This document shows, piece by piece, positions 21,801 through 25,936 of a stretch of 25,936 nucleotides of DNA. The DNA lies in NCBI RefSeq assembly GCF_022376445.1, contig NW_025955470.1, positions 1-25,936 of the forward strand, given 5' to 3'. Position 1 is the stretch's first letter; each line of letters opens with the position of its first letter. A program made the translations under genes and the position numbers. The notes under the pieces are model-generated. The model did not search any database, was not told where the DNA came from, and was given only the letters and a program-made list of their open reading frames with translations. The DNA is from Fomitopsis serialis. Lineage: Eukaryota > Basidiomycota > Agaricomycetes > Polyporales > Fomitopsidaceae.

Positions 21801-22047
21801 GATCTGAGGAGGAGTTTGAGGCAGAGGGTGGAGTCGATCTCGGAAGACGGCTGACTGCCGTCAATGTCAGAACCGAAGTCGGTTGCCCCGCAGAGTCGGA
21901 GTCGATATCCGTATCAGAGCCAGAGAGATTCCTTGCGTGAGGAAAGCAACAGAACGGCGAGGCGTCGCCATGTTGAGAGCGAGTGTATGTCGTGCTGCAG
22001 AGGAGTGAGGAGTCACCGTTCAAGTTGTCGGCACTTGTCTCGTTCAT
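18823..22047 (-). pseudogene. Unrecognised multi-exon coding region with many frame breaks
   Basis: A likely start is the ATG at 22047. Exon 1 (22047-21786) is serine/aspartate-rich (SGSDTDIDSDSAG) and joins in phase to exon 2 (21729-21531), which reads GTVTVGVLGHLKKFEVNP, then HDFMVYVFEEIW. Exon 3 (21479-21255) has EERRCWVLQDILSKLW and an acidic tract. Exon 4 starts at 21205 with GKQWFWDHRSWDF, FRVEMQDNVQ and GGVVRTIRKKDEL. Further down come GFMKGTDGRGFGPHV, ITLQHQLLAQLTMLIKGDP, HSIEVKEHWSAFACP and QEFWREMLRMCVLTRRTF, with clear coding character but switching frames. It may be one gene or two: a stop near 20336 and a possible second start near 20041 would divide it. I do not recognise the family. 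Where I could resolve the breaks, one base is missing, for example at 19168-19172 and 19306-19310. It lies upstream of the dioxygenase gene on the same strand, and divergent from Plavaka. Confidence 0.5.
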
Positions 22048-22844
22048 GGGAAATTGAATCGGGACAACAGACCACAACTAGTGCGGTGTCAATCTGTGCG
22101 CTTCATTTCAGTCAGTTCGCTTCTACCAACTGACGACATAGGATACCTTGATGGACCACATCAGAAGAAGGCAGCATGAACGTCATGAACGTACAATTTT
22201 TGCGACAGACCGTCCGGCATATATAGCTCGAAATACACGGTGGCTCTTCGGTTTGTGGGGGCGCGGCAACTTCTTAGGGTCAGCCCAAAAGGAAGGGACA
22301 TGGAATGTCCAAGACCTTTCCCGGTAAGCCTTCACACCATCAGAATGCAACAGATATGCAACGGCACTCACGCAATGCAATCAATACCGAGAGACTGTGA
22401 AAAGTACGTACAGGTGGAGTAACTTCAATAGCTTAATAAAATTCAGAGGTACGGAGGTATCAGTGCTCACAGAGACAACCAGTTAGAAGCAAGGCGTCGT
22501 AATAAATCCTACAGTGATAAAGCACCCATGGATGCGCAGATACGCTTGCCAAGTTCTATAGCTGTAAGGATATTAATGACGGTGCATAGATCATGGAGGT
22601 GGGTACAAAAAGCGGTGGTGGAGAAGCCCATATCCACGCCGTAACATGGGCGTTTACGTCCGTCTAAGCGACTGAATGAGTATGAGACGCTGAGCGGAGA
22701 CCACGCGCCGTCGCTCATATTCTTCCCAAGGCTTTTCTTACGCTTTTCATCTCATCCAGAGCGTCATACTGTCCCGGTGAGATTTGTGTGAAATATCCTC
22801 TATCAGGGATCATGTACTGACCTCTACTGACTGGCCAGTGCAAG
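22048..22844. other. Divergent intergenic region
   Basis: These 797 bases separate the minus-strand block from the divergent Plavaka gene and should carry both promoters. It is more AT-rich than the genes, with a TATATA near 22218. I see no convincing coding frame. I could not find terminal inverted repeats of a Plavaka element here by eye. Confidence 0.4.
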
Positions 22845-25800
22845 ATGAACGTACCATTCCTCCGCCCAGGGGATTACGACGACAGGACCTGTCCGGCATG
22901 CGACAGACCATTCAGGACAGCACAGGGCATGATGGCTCATTTGAGCTCTGCAAAGTCCTGCAAATGGTACAGGAAGGGCAAGAACCCCGTTCCTCACGAC
23001 CGCCTGGTACCTGAAGTTGTGGAACAGGTACACGCCGTTATCCAGGACTCGAGCGACGCGGACGAGGAACCACTGGATTTCCATGACATCATGGAGAACA
23101 GGGATCTGTTCCGGTTCGTTCTGCCTACTTCTACTGTTGATGATGGGCCCAACGGAGACCAGGGTGAAGCGTCTTCGTCTTCATCCAGTTCTCGGCCTCC
23201 CCCGACAGCTCGACTGCCAGCTCTGGATGACGACGAAGACACCCGGGTGGAGGATGAAGACCCCCGAGCGGGGCGCGTAATCAGAATGGAGGAGACCGTT
23301 GTCGACACGTGGAAGGCTTATTTTGGAGAGGATGTTGAGCAAGAGGACCCTCCCGAGGACGCAATGGATGTGGATGGAGTGGGTGTGGATGAGCAAGCGG
23401 CTAAGGATCCTAACCTCAAGTGGAAGCCCTTTGCATCCGAGCTAGATTGGCGGGTGGCAATGTGGGCTGTCAGAGAAGACGTCGGGCAGAACTCACTGAA
23501 CAGGTTTCTTCTCATACCGGGGGTGAGTTGGCCACGCCTGTGTGGGTTTAATCACTCATTACGAGTCTTTGCGTAGGTTGTTGAGAAGCTGGAACTCAGT
23601 TTCAAAGACGTCCGACAGCTTTTCCAGAAGGTGGACAGCATCCCGGACCGAGCATCATGGCAGACTGCTACGCTCACCTTCCCTGATCGACCAGATGAGA
23701 AGCACATGGTGCGGTACAGGGACATCATCGAAGCGATTAAGGCCTTGGTTGGCAATCCAGCGCATGCCAAACATATTGTATACCGGCCCAAACGAGTCTT
23801 TGCGGACCAGTCGCGGTTGAGGCGCATATACACGGAGATGTGGACGGGCCTCTGGTGGGACACCGTACAGGTAAGTCAGACAGCTCATCAATGGTACAAC
23901 CAGTAGAATGTTGCTAATGCTATGTTCCGTGCTAGGAACACTTACCTGAGGGCGCCGCCCTCGCGTCAGTCATATTGGCCACCGACAAGACTCAGCTGAC
24001 ACAGTTTTCCGGTAACAAGTCTGCTTACCCCGTCTACCTCACCCTCGGCAACATACCCCGTGCCATCCGCCGCAAACCGTCCGAGCACGCTTGTATCCTT
24101 CTTGGGTACCTGCCTGTCTCTAAGGTCAGCAAGAAGGGCCTCACCAATCGCGAAAGCAAGGCTCGAACGCAGAAGCTCTTCCACGCTTCCATGCGCCTCA
24201 TTGTCGAGCCCCTCATCAAAGCTGGTGTCGAAGGTGTGGAGATGACCGGAGGTGATGGCTGCGTGCGCAGGATATATCCTATCCTCGCCGCATATGTCGC
24301 TGACTACCCGAGCAATGCCTCGTCACTTGCTCGAAGTACGGGACCTGCCCGAAGTGCCAATGTCCAGCGGACAAGCTCGGGGAGAAAGACCCGAGCAGCC
24401 CTCGCACCGAGCTCACAGAGAGTATCATCGACGATGCATGGTCGGGTGGTCGCAGTGCGGCTGCGGCTGAAGTCGAATGCATGCTACGGGACGTGAACGG
24501 TGCGGCGCGGTCGCCGTTCTGGACCAATCTCCCTTACGCAGACATACATCTATCCATAACACCAGATGTTCTCCACCAGCTTTACCAGGGGGTGTTCAAA
24601 CACGTCGTCACTTGGTGTCAAGAGCTTCTCACCGCAGAGGAACTAGACAGCCGCCTCCGATGCCTGCCCCCTGCGTACGGCATCCGTCATTTCCGTAACG
24701 GCATCTCCTCTCTTTCTCAGATATCTGGGAAAGAGAGGAAAGAAATGGCTCGAGTCCTCCTCGCATGTCTCGTTGGCAAGGTCTCAAAGTCAACAATGCT
24801 CACCTTCAGGTCTCTGTTGGATTTCATCTACTTAGCGCAGTACCCCACGCATGACGACACTACCTTGGAATACATGGAGGATGCACTCAAGACGTTCCAT
24901 GCCAACAAGCAAGTGTTGGTCGACCTCGGTATACGGGATGATTTCAACATACCTAAAATCCACTCCCTTCTGCACTATGTCCAGTCCATCCGGCTCTTCG
25001 GGACGACGGATAACTACAACACGGAGATGTTCGAGCGACTTCACATCGACTTCGCGAAGGACGCTTGGCGAGCATCAAACCACCGCGACGAGTTCCCGCA
25101 AATGATGCGGTGGATCACCCGCAACGAGAAGATGGCTCTCTATGAGATGTTCCAGAGGGAACGTCAAGCGGAGGAGGATGCTGAACACCCGGAGGACGAA
25201 GAACATGCCGAGACCGGTTCATCGGTACCAGAAGAACCTCCCCACTCTGTCACAACGGAAGGCGTGGACATAGCGGGGACATCTATCAAAATAGCGAAGT
25301 ACGCACCTGCTCCTCAACAAAACCTAGCTATGGTTCAAACCCGCCATCACGCACCCGGATTTACGACCGCACTCGTTCAGTTCATCAACGCTTTGCAGCC
25401 TGACTCACTCCGACTCAACAGACAAGACCTCTCCAGAACGTGGCTGCCGTTCCAGCGCGTCGATGTCTTCCACAAATTCGCATTCACACCTTACGAGCTG
25501 GACGACGGGAGATTGACATTGATGTTGTGAAGGCCATACCGGCTTCGGTGCGATCAGGGCGGAAAGACCGCTTCGACACCGTCATCGTGTTGGAGAGCGG
25601 AGATGCGGAGTCCACCGGCGTACGAGGTAAGTAATTGTTTCTATACCCACCTGCTGAACGGCTAATTATGTATACAGGGACAAGAGCGGGGAGAGTGAAG
25701 GTTATCTTCGCTCTACCGCGCAAGCTCCCTGCGGTGCAAGGCGGAGGGTCTGCACCTCCATGGTGGCCACGGGGTCCGCTCGCGTATGTAGAGTGGTACA

Positions 25801-25936
25801 CTCGCTTCGCGCCTGCGGCTGACTCCTCCCACTTGATGTATTCGGTCAAGAAACCGCCGTCCTCAAGCAATGGTCTGCCACAGGGAAGATTATTCCCCTG
25901 TCGCAGATCCGGCAATCCTGTCAGCTTACACCGTCC
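22845..25936 (+). CDS. Plavaka-type (KDZ) transposase, partial and frame-broken
   Basis: Exons are 22845-23522, 23577-23870, 23936-25626 and 25678 to the window edge, with introns of 54, 65 and 51 bases. The protein opens with a zinc finger (C16, C19, H32, C39 in CPACDRPF...GMMAHL), then an acidic/serine linker. Family blocks follow: WKPFASELDWRVAMWA, LATDKTQLTQFSGNK with the likely first catalytic aspartate near residue 341, YPVYLTLGNIPR, CSKYGTCPKCQCPADKL, ITPDVLHQLYQGVFKH, YNTEMFERLHIDFAKDAWRA with NHRDEFPQMMRWI, then RVKVIFALP and IIPLSQIRQSCQL. These are hallmarks of the Plavaka group of KDZ transposases found in basidiomycetes. Frame breaks lie at 24307-24309, 25507-25509 and about 25881-25885. 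In each, one added base in a run of C or G restores the frame. The C-terminus lies beyond the window. It is divergent from the TET/JBP-like gene block. Confidence 0.85.

Noticed and set aside
1..25936. tRNA, rRNA, CRISPR or bacterial operon features
   Set aside because: I saw no tRNA-like arms, rRNA sequence or spaced repeat array. The intron-rich genes show a eukaryotic genome.

Overview
The window looks like nuclear DNA of a mushroom-forming basidiomycete (Agaricomycetes). Genes are split by many GT-AG introns of about 45 to 67 bases, exons are GC-rich, and the gene content is typical of that group: an F-box protein, a degenerate protein-kinase-like gene, part of the autophagy gene ATG7, a hAT transposon, a Plavaka-type (KDZ superfamily) transposase and a TET/JBP-like 2-oxoglutarate/Fe(II) dioxygenase. 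I had no database access; family names rest on motifs I can read.

Layout. Bases 1-1338 hold a two-exon hypothetical gene, followed by 2 kb of low-complexity and apparently non-coding sequence. A three-exon kinase-like gene with a changed catalytic loop lies at 3356-4394. A broken copy of the N-terminal half of ATG7 (4757-6215) follows; it lacks the whole E1 catalytic half. About 100 bases further on, a complete hAT element (6320-9887) is inserted. It has near-perfect 19-bp terminal inverted repeats, a perfect 8-bp target-site duplication and a ten-exon transposase that reads through without a break. An F-box gene with one frame break lies at 10686-11926.

From 12.6 kb to the right edge the window is a block of mobile-element-type genes. 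Three loci on the minus strand follow one another: an 11-exon gene with a lysine-rich/acidic N-terminus and a C-terminal region resembling DUF6532 proteins (12598-15354), a TET/JBP-like dioxygenase gene (15701-18662), and an unrecognised multi-exon coding region (about 18823-22047). Divergent from these, on the plus strand, is a Plavaka transposase (22845 to the edge). TET/JBP genes are known to travel with KDZ transposons in basidiomycetes, so these four loci may be one large composite element or nested relics of one. Its ends are not visible.

Condition of the genes. The hAT transposase is intact. The ATG7 copy shows real decay: a 7-bp insertion, a nonsense codon, several frame breaks and a missing half. 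The 12.6-25.9 kb block shows many frame breaks, and every one I could resolve has the same sign (one base missing), often in a short homopolymer. That could be assembly error or genuine decay, and it decides whether the dioxygenase/Plavaka block is functional.
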